A stretch of 64,000 nt of DNA from assembly GCA_022605405.1 (NCBI GenBank), contig JABYQQ010000019.1, positions 496,001 through 560,000 of the forward strand, in the 5' to 3' direction. Shown here one piece after another: positions 24,086 through 34,412 of the stretch. The notes beneath the pieces were generated by a model that worked only from the letters and a program-made list of their open reading frames with translations, did no database searches and was not told where the DNA came from. The position numbers and the translations under genes were made by a program. Every line of letters begins with the position of its first letter. Positions within the stretch are counted from its first letter, which is position 1. The stretch comes from Earliella scabrosa (taxonomy: Eukaryota > Basidiomycota > Agaricomycetes > Polyporales > Polyporaceae).

Positions 24086-25141
24086 CTAGTCCGCCTTCTC
24101 CCAATCTGTCAGCTGGAGGCCGAACAAAGCGGGAAGTTCGGCCCAGATCGTCTTGCGCGTCTTCAAATCTTCTTGGGAGAGTGCGCCGGAGCATGCAGTA
24201 CAGACGCTGGGTAGATGTTGGGCGAGACAAGGGAGCTGCTTGTATGAGTGGAGCGCATTCTCGCCTCGCATATTCGCCAACCGGCTGGCCAGCTTCAGCT
24301 TCATGACCTAACACGCGCTCTTGCAGGGAGAACTGTACTTCGACTTCATGCAGTATGTCTGATCGACGAGCTGCAGCGCGGCGCGCACGGCGCGGCTCGT
24401 CAACGCGGTGGATCCGTCTATGAATCGCTCGAGGTCTTCCGGCGAGAGGTGCTCGACCATGCCATCCGGATGAGTCCACCCCTGCATGACACGACCTCCA
24501 AGCGAACAGCAGTCGTAGAACGCGAGGGGAAGCATGGAAATGTTGTCGGTGAGTCGCGCGAGATTGATAACGCCGATCGCGTAGAATGGGGTGTCACGTT
24601 CACATAGATCGAAGGGAACGTCCCCTAGCTGGCCCTGCTTATCCCAGAGGTCAAATCGCGATGTGTAGTAGGCCTTGAAGCAAGCCATGGCCTGTCGCAG
24701 CAGCTCGTCCATCTCGTACTTGTGCGCTAGGCGAGCAACTGCGAAGAGCTCGTTGACGGAAATCTTAGGGTCGCTCTCCGTTCTGTAAAACCTGAGAATC
24801 AACCGTGAGTGTATTGAATATGTCCTAATAGATGAGGATACTTACATAGGTCGATCCTTGTGGATGAGTGCACGAAGGAAGTATCGCAAGTCCTCCGCGG
24901 AGTCGGCCAGGTGCACCACCGGAGCCCCCTCGAGCATCTCCTCGTCGCAAGGAGTAGAGTCTGCGAACATCTTCCCAAACATGGGCGATTGAGCTGCGAG
25001 GAGACCTCTGTAGACGCGGAAAGCAACATGATCGGAAGCGATGAGGACTATGCTCCCGTCTTCCATCCAGAATTCGTCGTCGCGTTGTACGTCTGCTGTC
25101 CCATAGAGGTGGAGGGAGACGGAATCTGAATTCGTGGACAT
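24086..25141 (-). CDS. BTB/POZ domain protein
   Basis: Exons in coding order: 25141-24846, 24791-24339, 24284-24086; 315 residues. Residues about 20-150 form a BTB/POZ fold of the fungal type (DEFWMEDGSIVLIASDHVAFRVY, LLAAQSPMFGKMFAD, then FYRTESDPKISVNELFAVARLAHKYEMDEL). In basidiomycetes such short BTB proteins form large families; some bind cullin-3, but no target-binding domain is visible here. The second intron is exactly 54 nt (GTACAG to GGCCAG) and removes an in-frame TAG; without splicing the protein would end 70 residues early in KSKYSSPCKSAC. The C-terminal part has a CTACSGALSQEDLKTRK segment and ends LTDWEKAD. BTB call is firm; the last intron is a prediction. Confidence 0.82.
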
Positions 25142-27119
25142 AACTTGCTTGGCTTGTTGGTGCTGGTCAGCAGTAAATAGAGACGACTGACGAGGGAATC
25201 GTCGACGATGACCTTCTAGGTATCATCTGGTCAAGTCAGTCTTTGCCAGTGTTGAGGAACAACGCGCGCTTGCCGGCGGCGATTACCGGTTTATTACGTC
25301 AGCTGACACAGCCACGTGGCCATCGCCTCCCGCGACGACTTTCTGTTGGGTGGAATAACCTTCATGTAGCAGATGCCTAGACTGTGAAACAGGTGAGTTT
25401 CCCTCTAGATCTGCCTGCTTGAGCTTACTAAGTACCTACGCTATGCTACTTACCTGTGTCGGCCTACTACTTACTACTAGGCCTGGTACGCTACCGTTAC
25501 AGTCTACTACTTAGTCTGCTAGACGTGAAGCGGTATTCTGGACGGCCACAAGTATCGGACTTACTGTGCAAGGAAATTTGCGGTCAGACCGCCTTGCAGC
25601 TCTTTCTGATGGTTGACGTAAGCTGATCGTCTATGAGGCTGTCCTGACCCTGACGCCTTCATGCATATTTCATACCACATGCGGTGGCCAGTCTCCTCAG
25701 GCCCCCGGCGAGCAGACGAAGTCCAGCTCAGTGTACTAAATAGCACCAACCTCCCGGTGAGATAATACACCGCTTCCCTTCGCTAACTCCCACCTGCTTG
25801 CTAACTGATCAAACGCAGCTTCGCGCGAAACCCATGCAATGTGCGAGAAGTCCTACTTATCCCCTTTGCTCTTGTCATCAGGGAATCGTGCACAGAGCAT
25901 CGCATCCGCACAATCCGGAAGCATAGTGATGTGCTCGGTATGCATGATGTCAGCTCTATGCTCAACTTGGACTCCGTCATTGAGATAGCTCGCGTCATCG
26001 TACTATGTGGGTGGCGAATTCAAAGTTCGTGCAGTTATGCATGCGGTCTCTGACCGTTGAATTGACAGATACCCGGAGCCGCGATCCCGGCCATCCCTTA
26101 GCCATATTGAATTGCCTTGGAACGATACCCCCTTCATCTTAACTGGTCCATGGCTGTACCACCCAATCAAGCAGTACCTCCGGATTTGAGGCGATGTCAT
26201 AATGGTGGTCAATTGCTACACCTCGGTGAAGCAGTACGTTCCCATCTGACATCGAAGCGGCTCATTGATACCCAGACACGAATGACCGCTGGTAGGGCGA
26301 GCTTCTCCATCTTCCATGTGAACGTAGCAAATTGTGACACAGCACGCGACCCACAGGCACTGCACATGCACGCAGCTAACCCGCAGTGTCGTTGTGCCGA
26401 AGACCACCTCTTTCTCGAGCGATGTGATGGGAAATGGACAATCAGCAGATACGTCGGGGCCGAGAGATCCGCTGTACACGCCATTCGGCGCAGGGAGTTA
26501 CCGCTCTGAGAACAACTGATGGATATGGCTCTCACGATTCCGGTCTTCTCAAGGTATGGTTTTCTCCGGTATCTGTCCAACAGCTTATCCGAAGGCTAGA
26601 AGGCGCATCACTGGCACAACACGCGAAGTAAGTGATCTGTGCTATTTTTGCAATCATTCCCGCTGAGCGGGACCCAAATCCTAGGTCTGGGTCACGGGCG
26701 TGCTCATCCTGCAGTATGTTGCTATTCATGCTCCCGCATTGCTGTGAAGATTCAGCTCATTAGCGGCAATGGCACGCATGTATCTTCTTTGTCAAGTGAC
26801 AAAGGAAGCTTCGGCACCATGCGTCTGGTCAGCTCGGAGCTTGCCTCGAGCACAAGGTTTGTTGAGCATGGTGCACGGACACCTACTCGCGTTCGTCGGA
26901 GAACATGTTTCGAACATCACTCCACCGCCCGCGAGGCGTTGACATGCACGGCGGTCGCGGGGTATGCGGGACCAGGCTCGGCCGACTCGAACAGTCCTCC
27001 GGCAGTATATAATGCTCAAGGAATGCGGCTGGTCGACTCCAACTCGGGATCCACCCAGTTCTCCTACTCGACAGCCCACTTGAGCCGGCATCCCCTCCTC
27101 GACTCCTCTGTCTGCCATC
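25142..27119. other. 2-kb intergenic region
   Basis: No supportable gene. A 120-nt stretch near 25420-25520 is rich in TACT/TACTTA motifs and looks like simple-sequence or transposon-derived DNA. Several frames of 60-130 codons around 26100-26700 overlap on both strands with no motif or splice support. The right end holds the peptidase promoter. Confidence 0.4.
27006..27012 (+). promoter_or_regulatory. TATA box of the G1 peptidase gene
   Basis: TATATAA lies about 114 nt before the ATG at 27120, with a pyrimidine-rich leader between. It fits a TATA-driven, inducible secreted-enzyme promoter. Confidence 0.55.
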
Positions 27120-28138
27120 ATGCTCGGTCTCGCTCTGATCACCCAGGTCCTCCTCGCGACCGCGGCCTTTGCGATCCCCACCTCCAAGGAGCGACTCGCT
27201 CAGCGCGTCGCCCGCCGTGCTGCTGGTGCTCATCTCACGAGCCCCAAGCAGACGGTGGTGCGCACCATGACCTCGGAGACAGGGGAGCTCACCAACGTGA
27301 CCCACCCCGAGTTCAGCAGCAACTGGGCTGGAGCCGTCTTGGTCGCTGGGGCGGTATGTCATAGATCCATGCTCTGACTTCCCTCCCGCTCTATCTCCAA
27401 TCCATCACCACCACATTTTTCCCACATTCCACAACCCACTTTTCCAGATGTCGTCATGGGAATGAGGTTGCTCACATGCCGTTGTCGTTTCGTGCAGAAT
27501 ACCTTCAAATCCGTTACCGGCACCTTCGTCGTGCCCACGCCCCGCGAGCCCTCTGGCGGCTCCGGCACCCACTCCGCTTCAGCGTGGGTTGGTATCGATG
27601 GCGACACCTGCGGCACTGCCATCCTCCAGACCGGTATCGACTTCACCGTCTCGGGCACCCGCACATCCTTCGATGGTACGTCACTCCTCCTACTTGCCGT
27701 GTTACCGCATGGTTCACTTACGTGAGTCCTGCAGCCTGGTTCGAGTGGTTCCCCGACTTCGCGCACGACTTCAGCGGTATCTCGATCAGCCCGGGCAACA
27801 CGATCACCGTCTCCGTCACCGCGACGTCCCGCACAGGCGGCACAGCGACGATCCTGAACCGCTCAACGGGCCAGCAGGTCTCACACACCTTCTCCGGCCA
27901 GCCCGCGCTCTGCCAGGAGAACGCGGAGTGGATCGTCGAGGACTTCTCCTCGGGCGGCGGCCTCGTCCCGCTCGCCAACTGGGGCACCGTCACCTTCACT
28001 GGCGTCTCTGCGGGCACCGCGAGCGGCACGACGACCCCTGCGGGCGCGACGATCATCGATATGGAGCAGAACGGCCGCGTGTTGACGGATGTGTCCGCAA
28101 GCGGGAGCTCGGTCACTGTCAGGTACACCGGCCCTTGA
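27120..28138 (+). CDS. Secreted G1 family glutamic peptidase (eqolisin/aspergilloglutamic type)
   Basis: Acid endopeptidase of family G1, which uses a Gln-Glu dyad and is insensitive to pepstatin. Exons: 27120-27353, 27498-27675, 27735-28138; 271 residues. A signal peptide (MLGLALITQVLLATAAFAIP) is followed by a basic propeptide (KERLAQRVARRAAG). The mature beta-sandwich starts near SSNWAGAV. Family blocks are intact: TGTFVVPTP, SAWVGIDGD, AILQTGIDF (catalytic Gln near residue 122), WFEWFPDF, and AEWIVEDF, which contains the candidate catalytic Glu, then TFTGVSA. Length matches the family. Expected to be secreted and to act at low pH in extracellular protein breakdown. The Lys-Arg-rich propeptide suggests processing during or after secretion. 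Confidence 0.93.
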
Positions 28139-29162
28139 GGTTGGGAATCTCAGACTGGAGACGAGTGTGACGAACTCTGATAATGAGATGACCTTCCACG
28201 TAACTCGTAGTCGATCACGTACATCAGGGAACTGGCAAGGAAATGAACATTTATGTTCATCTACATCTGCATTGAGTCAAGTGCGTCAGCATTCAACACC
28301 AGGTAAAGGCAGACGACCGAGGACCGTCTGGTCTGCTCACCAGTGCTCGGCTCGCGGCGCACGGATGTACAGCAATGATCTGGCGCACGCGGCCATACGA
28401 TCACGCCAGGACAGGTCCTGCCCGCGAGATGGTCGGGAGTGTGCATACGTGAGCGGGTCTCACGGGCACAATGTCCATATGTAGTCTTGACGCCCCACTG
28501 GCATGACCATACGTGCGCACTGGTGTTCATGGCGTCGGGCAAAATGTACTGCGGTGAGCGGCGCATGGAGCGGAATGGTCACACCAGGCCATCGGTTAGG
28601 TGTAATGAAACTTTTGTGATTCAAATATACGTCGTAATATACAGATTGGCCTATACAGTGAACACGCGCGCTCAGAGCTGGCGGGGAAGACGGCCAGGGC
28701 AAGTACGGTGAAAACGACGGGAGATGAGTTCGAGAGGAGCGAGCACGAGGGCAGGCGAGGAGGGCAAGAGAGCGAGCGCGAGACAGAGAGAGAGCAGGCA
28801 GGGGTGAGCATACGAGTGTGAAACACCAGGACAGCAGAGACGAACTAGGAGAGGGGCCGGATATGTAGGAGAGAACGCACTCAAAGCGTGCGCGCGAGAC
28901 CAGAGGGCTGGATAGTCGTAGTAGTCAGGAAGATGTGCGCAGACCAGACCATCGGTGAACATACCAGCATTCAAACCGCGCCTCGACATGACGGGTACTC
29001 TAGCCCGGTGGGAGGTTCTTGGTGTGAGCCGTGTGGCAGAACCTGTCATGCGACAACGTCAGCAAATGTGGCCACGAGGGAGCGGGAAGTGAGGAGCGTC
29101 GTACTCCGCAGGATGACCTTCAAGCATCTCGGGCAGGCGTATCGATACCGTACTATCTCCGG
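28139..29162. other. Intergenic region
   Basis: No supportable gene. The stretch near 28730-28800 is a purine-rich GAGCGAG-type low-complexity tract whose complement gives Leu/Ser-rich spurious frames. Confidence 0.4.
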
Positions 29163-29847
29163 TTAGCGTTGTCGGCGAGCCTGGAACGCGCTGATCGTGA
29201 TGCCACTAGGGTCGTCGGTGCGGGTGTGTTTTGACATGCTCATGAACTGCAATATGTGATCAATGCAACGTCACAGAGGGAGGCGGGAGAACGTACCGAG
29301 TTAAGCAGGTGGTTGATGAAACACGGCCCGATCATTGGCAAGTAGCCGAGATGCGTCGTGAGTGTTCAAGGAGCACGGAATGAAGGGCCGTGTTCATGTC
29401 CTCACTTTCCTGACGTACCAAACATCAGTAGAGAGCGCATATATGCAGAGAATATGATGTATGCGCACTTACCAATGAGAATGACGGCCGTTCTTGTCCT
29501 CGACCCAGTCAGTGAGCTGGATGCTGTCGACGGTGCATATAGTCAGGATACTATAGATGGGGAAGGATGACTCACGGGTTGTTCGTGCTGAGCTCTGTTA
29601 TCGACTTATCGTTGCTTCCCGTGGGGCCAGCCTCCCAAGGCCGCTTCGTAGATGGGGCTCGTCTACCGCGAGTGGAATCCGGATGCTCCTGCGGGGATGG
29701 AGCGGATGGCGGCGGCGGCGGGGCAGGCGCAGAGGAGGCGGCTGCGCTGCTAGCAGCGCAACACAGCGAGCTTGGACGTTGCTGCGATGTTTGTCGGTGG
29801 AACATCACAGCAAGGGGAGAGGCGGGTGGAGAGCGGAGAACGGGCAT
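29163..29847 (-). CDS. Hypothetical gene, possibly decaying
   Basis: The ATG at 29847 has a CCACCACC context, a CT-rich leader and a TTATAA box 55 nt upstream, so a promoter is likely. The first exon encodes a Ser/Ala/Pro-rich segment (ASSAPAPPPPPSAPSPQEH) ending ITELSTNN. A 52-nt GTGAGT...CTGAC...CAG intron leads to IQLTDWVEDKNGRHSHW. After the next intron every frame of the following exon is soon closed, although two nearby pieces look coding: LGYLPMIGPCFINHLLNS, then after a good intron FMSMSKHTRTDDPSGITISA ending in TAA at 29163. Either I misplaced one splice site or a frameshift has broken the gene. No family is recognised. Confidence 0.35.
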
Positions 29848-29900
29848 GGTGGTGGGTGGAGGGCAAGTTTGGGGAGGGCAGGAGAGCGAAGAGAAGGCCC

Positions 29901-29906
29901 TTATAA
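29901..29906 (-). promoter_or_regulatory. TATA-like box upstream of the hypothetical gene
   Basis: TTATAA about 55 nt before the minus-strand ATG at 29847, with a C/T-rich stretch between. It is weak evidence that the gene below is or was transcribed. Confidence 0.4.
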
Positions 29907-30441
29907 AGACGGGCGGGCCCAGAGCCCCACAACCGTGAAGTCCAGTGGGCGGAAGGGAGAGGAACTGAGCAAGAGCTACTTAGGCGCAGGCGGTGACGCA
30001 ACGATCACGTGGAGCGTGCACGACCGGATCGATGGTCCCCGGCGCCTCCCACTTTGGTACGTCGCTCCGGTCCCTGCCTCAGCCTCCCACCCTTCCGGTT
30101 CTCCACTTACTGGGCACTATGGTCGACTCTCTCGAGTCCAGTGTTTGACGGACAGCTGCAACGCAATCTTCAAGTACACTATGCCTCAGGCGAAGCACAC
30201 TGAGTGAGTGCAGGTAAGTGCTTGCTTCCTGGCGTCGCTTGCGCCGTCCGCAAACACGGGCGGGAGCTACGCAACCTCAAACCCGCGTCGCCAAAGCAGG
30301 CACGGATGGAGGGCAGCTTGTCAGAGGTTCAGATGTTTGCTCGCGCTCCTTTCGCATTCGAACTAACCGCATATATGCATATTTTAGGTGCGACGACCAC
30401 CTCAACATGATCTTCCCGATTCCTCTCGCTTTCTGCACTAA

Positions 30442-31145
30442 CTCGCCTCCCATCATCACAAACACCTCATCTCGAAGGACGAGCTTCTGCCGCTATCTAG
30501 GTGGGCCCGTCTGATCAGCGTCGAGCCCGGCATCCCAGACCTCGTCTGGGACGATTATTCATACCTCGTCTCCATGTAAGTACGTTGCGACCGCTTGTGT
30601 GCGATGTCCACCAACATGTCCCATACTAGTTTCACATAGTGCAATATGCTCATGTGCCACCACGGTGCAGGTATCAGTCGTTGCGGACAAGGGGTTGACG
30701 TCTAGACATCACGCAAGCACGGTCTTCGCGACGCGACGCGGTTCTCGCGACCCACCCGGTCCCTGGACCCTCCTGCTGGCGGTGAGGCTTTCGCGCCCCG
30801 CCCGGCGGTCTCTCCTGTTAGCGACGAGCCGATGATGGCCGACGACCCCAAGGCGATGGACGAGTGGCACCCAGAAGACGACGACGACGACAACGAGAGG
30901 GGCGACGACGACCCAGATGCCGTCGCGCAGGATGCTGCAGCCGCAGACGAGAGGAGCACGACGACCTGGACTGCGAGCGCTCAGAAGATGACGCTGACTC
31001 GGACGACCAGGCTGGCGATGAGGAGGGCGATGAAGCGGAGGGACAATTAGACTCGGACGATAGAATTGAGCATGGGGATCAGGATGAGGACATGAACGAG
31101 GACGAGCATAATATTGACGACTCGGACTTGTACGCTGACTACTAG
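30442..31145 (+). pseudogene. Remnant of a gene with an acidic C-terminus, frameshifted
   Basis: An open frame without a start (30442-30575) reads KDELLPLSRWARLISVEPGI then PDLVWDDYSYLVSM and meets a consensus GTAAGT donor. After a likely acceptor near 30705 a frame continues RKHGLRDATRFSRPTRSLDP to MMADDPKAMDEWHPEDDDDD. Near 30950 the acidic run switches frame by one base and continues HDDLDCERSEDDADSDDQ through to NIDDSDLYADY and TAG at 31143. The acidic tail reads smoothly only across the shift and no intron-sized gap is available there, so a frameshift is the simplest reading. This looks like the 3' part of a lost gene or transposon-linked protein; no family recognised. Confidence 0.45.
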
Positions 31146-31318
31146 CCAATACAAAACAGTTTCCCGACGCTGCGTGGCACACTGCTTAGTGTGAGGCCGC
31201 CTTAAATTTGGCCTGGACAGAGGTACGTGTATTCCTGATGATCACCTATGTACATGGTCGTCTGCCCAGACGTGAGATGCGTACTACTGACCACCGTCCA
31301 TCCGCGCAGACGTATAAC

Positions 31319-31352
31319 GTACACCATTCATCCACATGGATGAATGGTGTAC
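31319..31352. repeat. Perfect 16-bp inverted repeat with 2-nt centre
   Basis: The arm gtacaccattcatcca at 31319-31334 is followed by the two bases ca and then by its exact reverse complement at 31337-31352. It can form a cruciform or hairpin. It lies in non-coding DNA between a gene remnant and a small gene. Confidence 0.9.
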
Positions 31353-31803
31353 ACTGCTGTTCATCCTCCCGCGCGGCCGGACATACCTGACGAGGTACGT
31401 CCACCGTCCGTCCTGTCCGTTCACGAATGAACAGCAGGACGCCAGTTCCCTGATGTAGCAATCACGCAATGTACGTTTTGCACTGTCCAGGAAAGCGACC
31501 CGCCGCTTGACACAATGTAGAGTGATGGAGGGGAACAACTCGGAAGTTTCTCGATATACTGAATGATCGTGATCCTATAAGTGCTAGATGCATATTGAAT
31601 CATCAAGTTGCCAAGACGAACGAAGATGGACATAAAGACAAGCCTCTCACCTACGTCACCTCCCGAACATATCGCGGCCTTGAAGCCTGCTATGCCCATT
31701 GTCCCCGATATCTGTGTCAATTAATAATCATGAGAAGGCCACACGCGTGAGCTTTTGGAAGCACCGATAAGAGAAGGCTGGTGTACTGTTGGACTATCGA
31801 CTC

Positions 31804-32094
31804 TCAGGATGCCTCGCGCGGTAGATCGACACCAAGCTCGGAACCTCCTCCGGCACCCAGACCCGCAGCTCCCGGGGCCCTACGGTCGCTGAATTCGAAC
31901 TGCTGGATGGCGTCGTCCAGCGCGCCCCAGGCTACGTGGCTTAGCGTATCGGCGCTTTGTTGCGTACAAGTGTTCTAGGTGTAGATCAAATGTATGCCGC
32001 TTACATGACTCTAGGACAGTCAAGCTGAAACCTCAAGGTGCGGGAGCAGTGGACGCAACCTTCCGAACAATAGCGCTTCGTAGACGCTCTGCAT
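31804..32094 (-). CDS. Small two-exon protein beside the retrotransposon end
   Basis: Predicted exons in coding order: 32094-32032 and 31974-31804, joined by a 57-nt intron; 77 residues. The start is in a near-ideal GCCACCATGC context with an in-frame stop just upstream. It reads MQSVYEALLFGRLRPLLPHL, then after the splice TLSHVAWGALDDAIQQFEF and a Gly-rich segment ending DLPREAS. No family recognised. The ATG is only 16 nt from the end of the Ngaro element, so the element sits in what was the leader or promoter. The gene may therefore be a truncated 3' part of a longer gene. The donor GTTTCA is weak, which lowers confidence. Confidence 0.4.
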
Positions 32095-32109
32095 GGTGGC
32101 TTATTAAGC

Positions 32110-32334
32110 ATCTATGCGCGTACGGAACGCGAGCTCAAACGCACGACACAATCTTGAGTTCAACAAGATGATACGACAAGATACGCGACGCTAGTACAAA
32201 ACGATAATCCTGACATGATAGTTCGACGCTGCTACAAGAAGGTTCGGGCGACAGCCCTCCGACCGCGCGGGCGGCGAGCTGACCGACGCGAACGACGCGT
32301 CTCCTAACGAGCCTGGGGAAACACAGTGAGCTGC
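32110..32334 (-). repeat. Terminal 225-bp split direct repeat (3' end of Ngaro)
   Basis: Matches 34113-34337 over the full 225 bp with one difference seen (gcacgacac here, gcacaacac there). It marks the element's 3' end. Confidence 0.93.
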
Positions 32335-32573
32335 CGGGCGGGCGGGAAATATGCGCGACCAATGGGTGTGGTGTGGTGGGACGATGGACCGCCCGAAGAT
32401 GAAAAGCGGGAATGCAGTGGTTCGTGTTTTGGAGAGTCTGCGCCGTCCGACGTGAGAATGTCGATTTGGTAGATGGGGAAGGAAGGGGATGCAAAGCTAG
32501 ACAACGTACTAGATGACTGTCATGCTATTGTGATGTCGCACCTGTCGGAGGCCGTCTTCCGAGCTGGAAGCGG

Positions 32574-33566
32574 TCACAGGGAGTATGCATGGCGGTGGGA
32601 GAACGGGCGAAGAATGTTGCGTGGGAGGGTGCCGACAACGTGAACTGTCCCGGCTGCCGCGACTGGGTCCGCGTCGTGGGTAGAGCTGATGAGCGTGTCT
32701 TCGACCTGTGTCTCGTCTTGCTTAAGGACAAGATTATCGCTCTCGCGGTTCTCCAACGCTTGTGCTTTCGCTCGCATGGCGCCTTCTGGTTCCGCACCGC
32801 TTTCAGCCTCTGACTCCTCTGCTGCCACTGTCTCCCCGCCAGCCTCTTCGTTGTGCCACATCTTTGCGGCGTCTAGCTCCGACGACGGTCGGGCGGGTGC
32901 GTCTACGGCGGGTGGTTCATCTGCGGACTCGACAGTCCGTCCGGGAACTTCTGTGGAGTTGGCGAAGGAAGAAAAGGAGGGGCGTGGTGTCGACGATGCC
33001 TCGAGCTGTTTCTGTCGGCCGTCGAGCCCGCTCGGGTCGCGGTTGGTGGTGATGGCTCGCGGTCGGGTGAGGTTAGCGATGACGCTCTTCCTGTACCACG
33101 GCGTTAGCACGCGTTCAAGCCACCCGACTTGCTTCGCAATTCGACTGAGCTGCAGCGGGGAGATGGCGAGCTTCCAGAACGACTCGCAGTGGGCTGGTAC
33201 TACGGTGTCGCCGGGTGGTGTTCTGGTAGCACCTGTGAAAGGGCTAGACCAGCCTATGCCCGTTGGGACGCCTAGGAGGGTCTTGGCGCGGTGAGTGTTA
33301 ATTTCAAGATTGAAGACGGCCCAACCCCCGTTGACGCTGTGTGCCTCTAGAACGGTTGCTATTACGGCGGGTCTAGCCGAGATTGTGTTTGGTTGGATCC
33401 AGACGACGAGGCCTGGCTTGATGGTCATCTCCGGCCTCTTGACGGATAGCCACAGCTCGTGCTCGTCTATCATCCCTGCCAGATGGGCTGGGGCTCTGAC
33501 GAGTAGTACAGGAGTGTTGGGAGGGGTTTGCGGGGTGTCTGTGGGGCGATTGGAATCAACGAGCAT
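32574..33566 (-). CDS. Accessory ORF of the Ngaro element, unknown function
   Basis: A 330-residue intact frame from the first ATG (33566), lying between the internal repeat pair and the terminal repeat, outside the Gag-RT-recombinase block. The N-terminal half is globular-looking (HELWLSVKRPEMTIKPGLVV, WIQPNTISARPAVIATVLEA, WAVFNLEINTHRAKTLLG, CESFWKLAISPLQLSRIAKQ). The C-terminal half is acidic and Glu/Ala/Ser-rich. I see no catalytic motif: some Ngaro elements carry an SGNH-type hydrolase in such a position, but no GDS or similar block is visible here. The frame is uninterrupted while Gag in the same element is broken. That is compatible with recent selection or with chance over a short time. 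Product may act in nuclear entry, packaging or host interaction, but nothing in the sequence decides this. Confidence 0.65.
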   Translation of the reverse strand: MLVDSNRPTDTPQTPPNTPVLLVRAPAHLAGMIDEHELWLSVKRPEMTIKPGLVVWIQPNTISARPAVIATVLEAHSVNGGWAVFNLEINTHRAKTLLGVPTGIGWSSPFTGATRTPPGDTVVPAHCESFWKLAISPLQLSRIAKQVGWLERVLTPWYRKSVIANLTRPRAITTNRDPSGLDGRQKQLEASSTPRPSFSSFANSTEVPGRTVESADEPPAVDAPARPSSELDAAKMWHNEEAGGETVAAEESEAESGAEPEGAMRAKAQALENRESDNLVLKQDETQVEDTLISSTHDADPVAAAGTVHVVGTLPRNILRPFSHRHAYSL

Positions 33567-33956
33567 GACAGTGGCGAGATGTGGGGGCAACTGTGGGGAT
33601 TGGGGGCTTGAGCTAGGCCGCCTCTCTACAATTAAAGGTTTGGAAACGGCGTGAGTCGGTCGGTTCCCTGGATCGAAGCAGTCGCTAAAGTATCTTTACG
33701 TTTTATAGACTGCTTCTTGAAGTCTAAAGCTGCGGTAGCCACAGATTGGGAAGGACAAGGTCAAAACTTGGAACGACCTGGTCGGATTTAAGCAATGTAT
33801 TAGCGCAACTAATCAAGAGAGAACACGCGGTGATGTATCCCTGCCATGACTTCACGGCTGCCCAACAGTATGGGCAACAGGCCGAGGGCGACAAGGTGTA
33901 CTCTCTATATTGGTTGTGCCTCATGAGCATTGCTCTTGGTAGCGGGTGGGTGGGTG

Positions 33957-34113
33957 TTTTGCAGGATCGAACTGGCAGGACAGATGTGTAGAGCTCGCGG
34001 GGAGGTTCGAGACGACGGGCGGAAGAAGCAAGAAGGGTGCTTAGCCGCCCGACGTCCAGCGCATAGACAGCCTGCTCCGTGGCGCTCGTGCCTCGCTTAA
34101 CGGAGCGTCATAA
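33957..34113 (-). repeat. Internal 157-bp split direct repeat of Ngaro
   Basis: Identical by eye to 40135-40291. It abuts the internal 225-bp repeat, sharing the junction base(s), which gives the fused repeat pair typical of circular-intermediate YR elements. Confidence 0.93.
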
Positions 34114-34337
34114 TCTATGCGCGTACGGAACGCGAGCTCAAACGCACAACACAATCTTGAGTTCAACAAGATGATACGACAAGATACGCGACGCTAGTAC
34201 AAAACGATAATCCTGACATGATAGTTCGACGCTGCTACAAGAAGGTTCGGGCGACAGCCCTCCGACCGCGCGGGCGGCGAGCTGACCGACGCGAACGACG
34301 CGTCTCCTAACGAGCCTGGGGAAACACAGTGAGCTGC
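34113..34337 (-). repeat. Internal 225-bp split direct repeat of Ngaro
   Basis: Nearly identical to the terminal copy at 32110-32334 and directly adjacent to the internal 157-bp repeat. Confidence 0.93.
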
Positions 34338-34412
34338 AACCCGATGGTTAGGAGGCTAGGTGACGCAACAGCGAGCACTGTTTCCCCGGCTTTAGGAGAC
34401 TAGGCTCACCTG

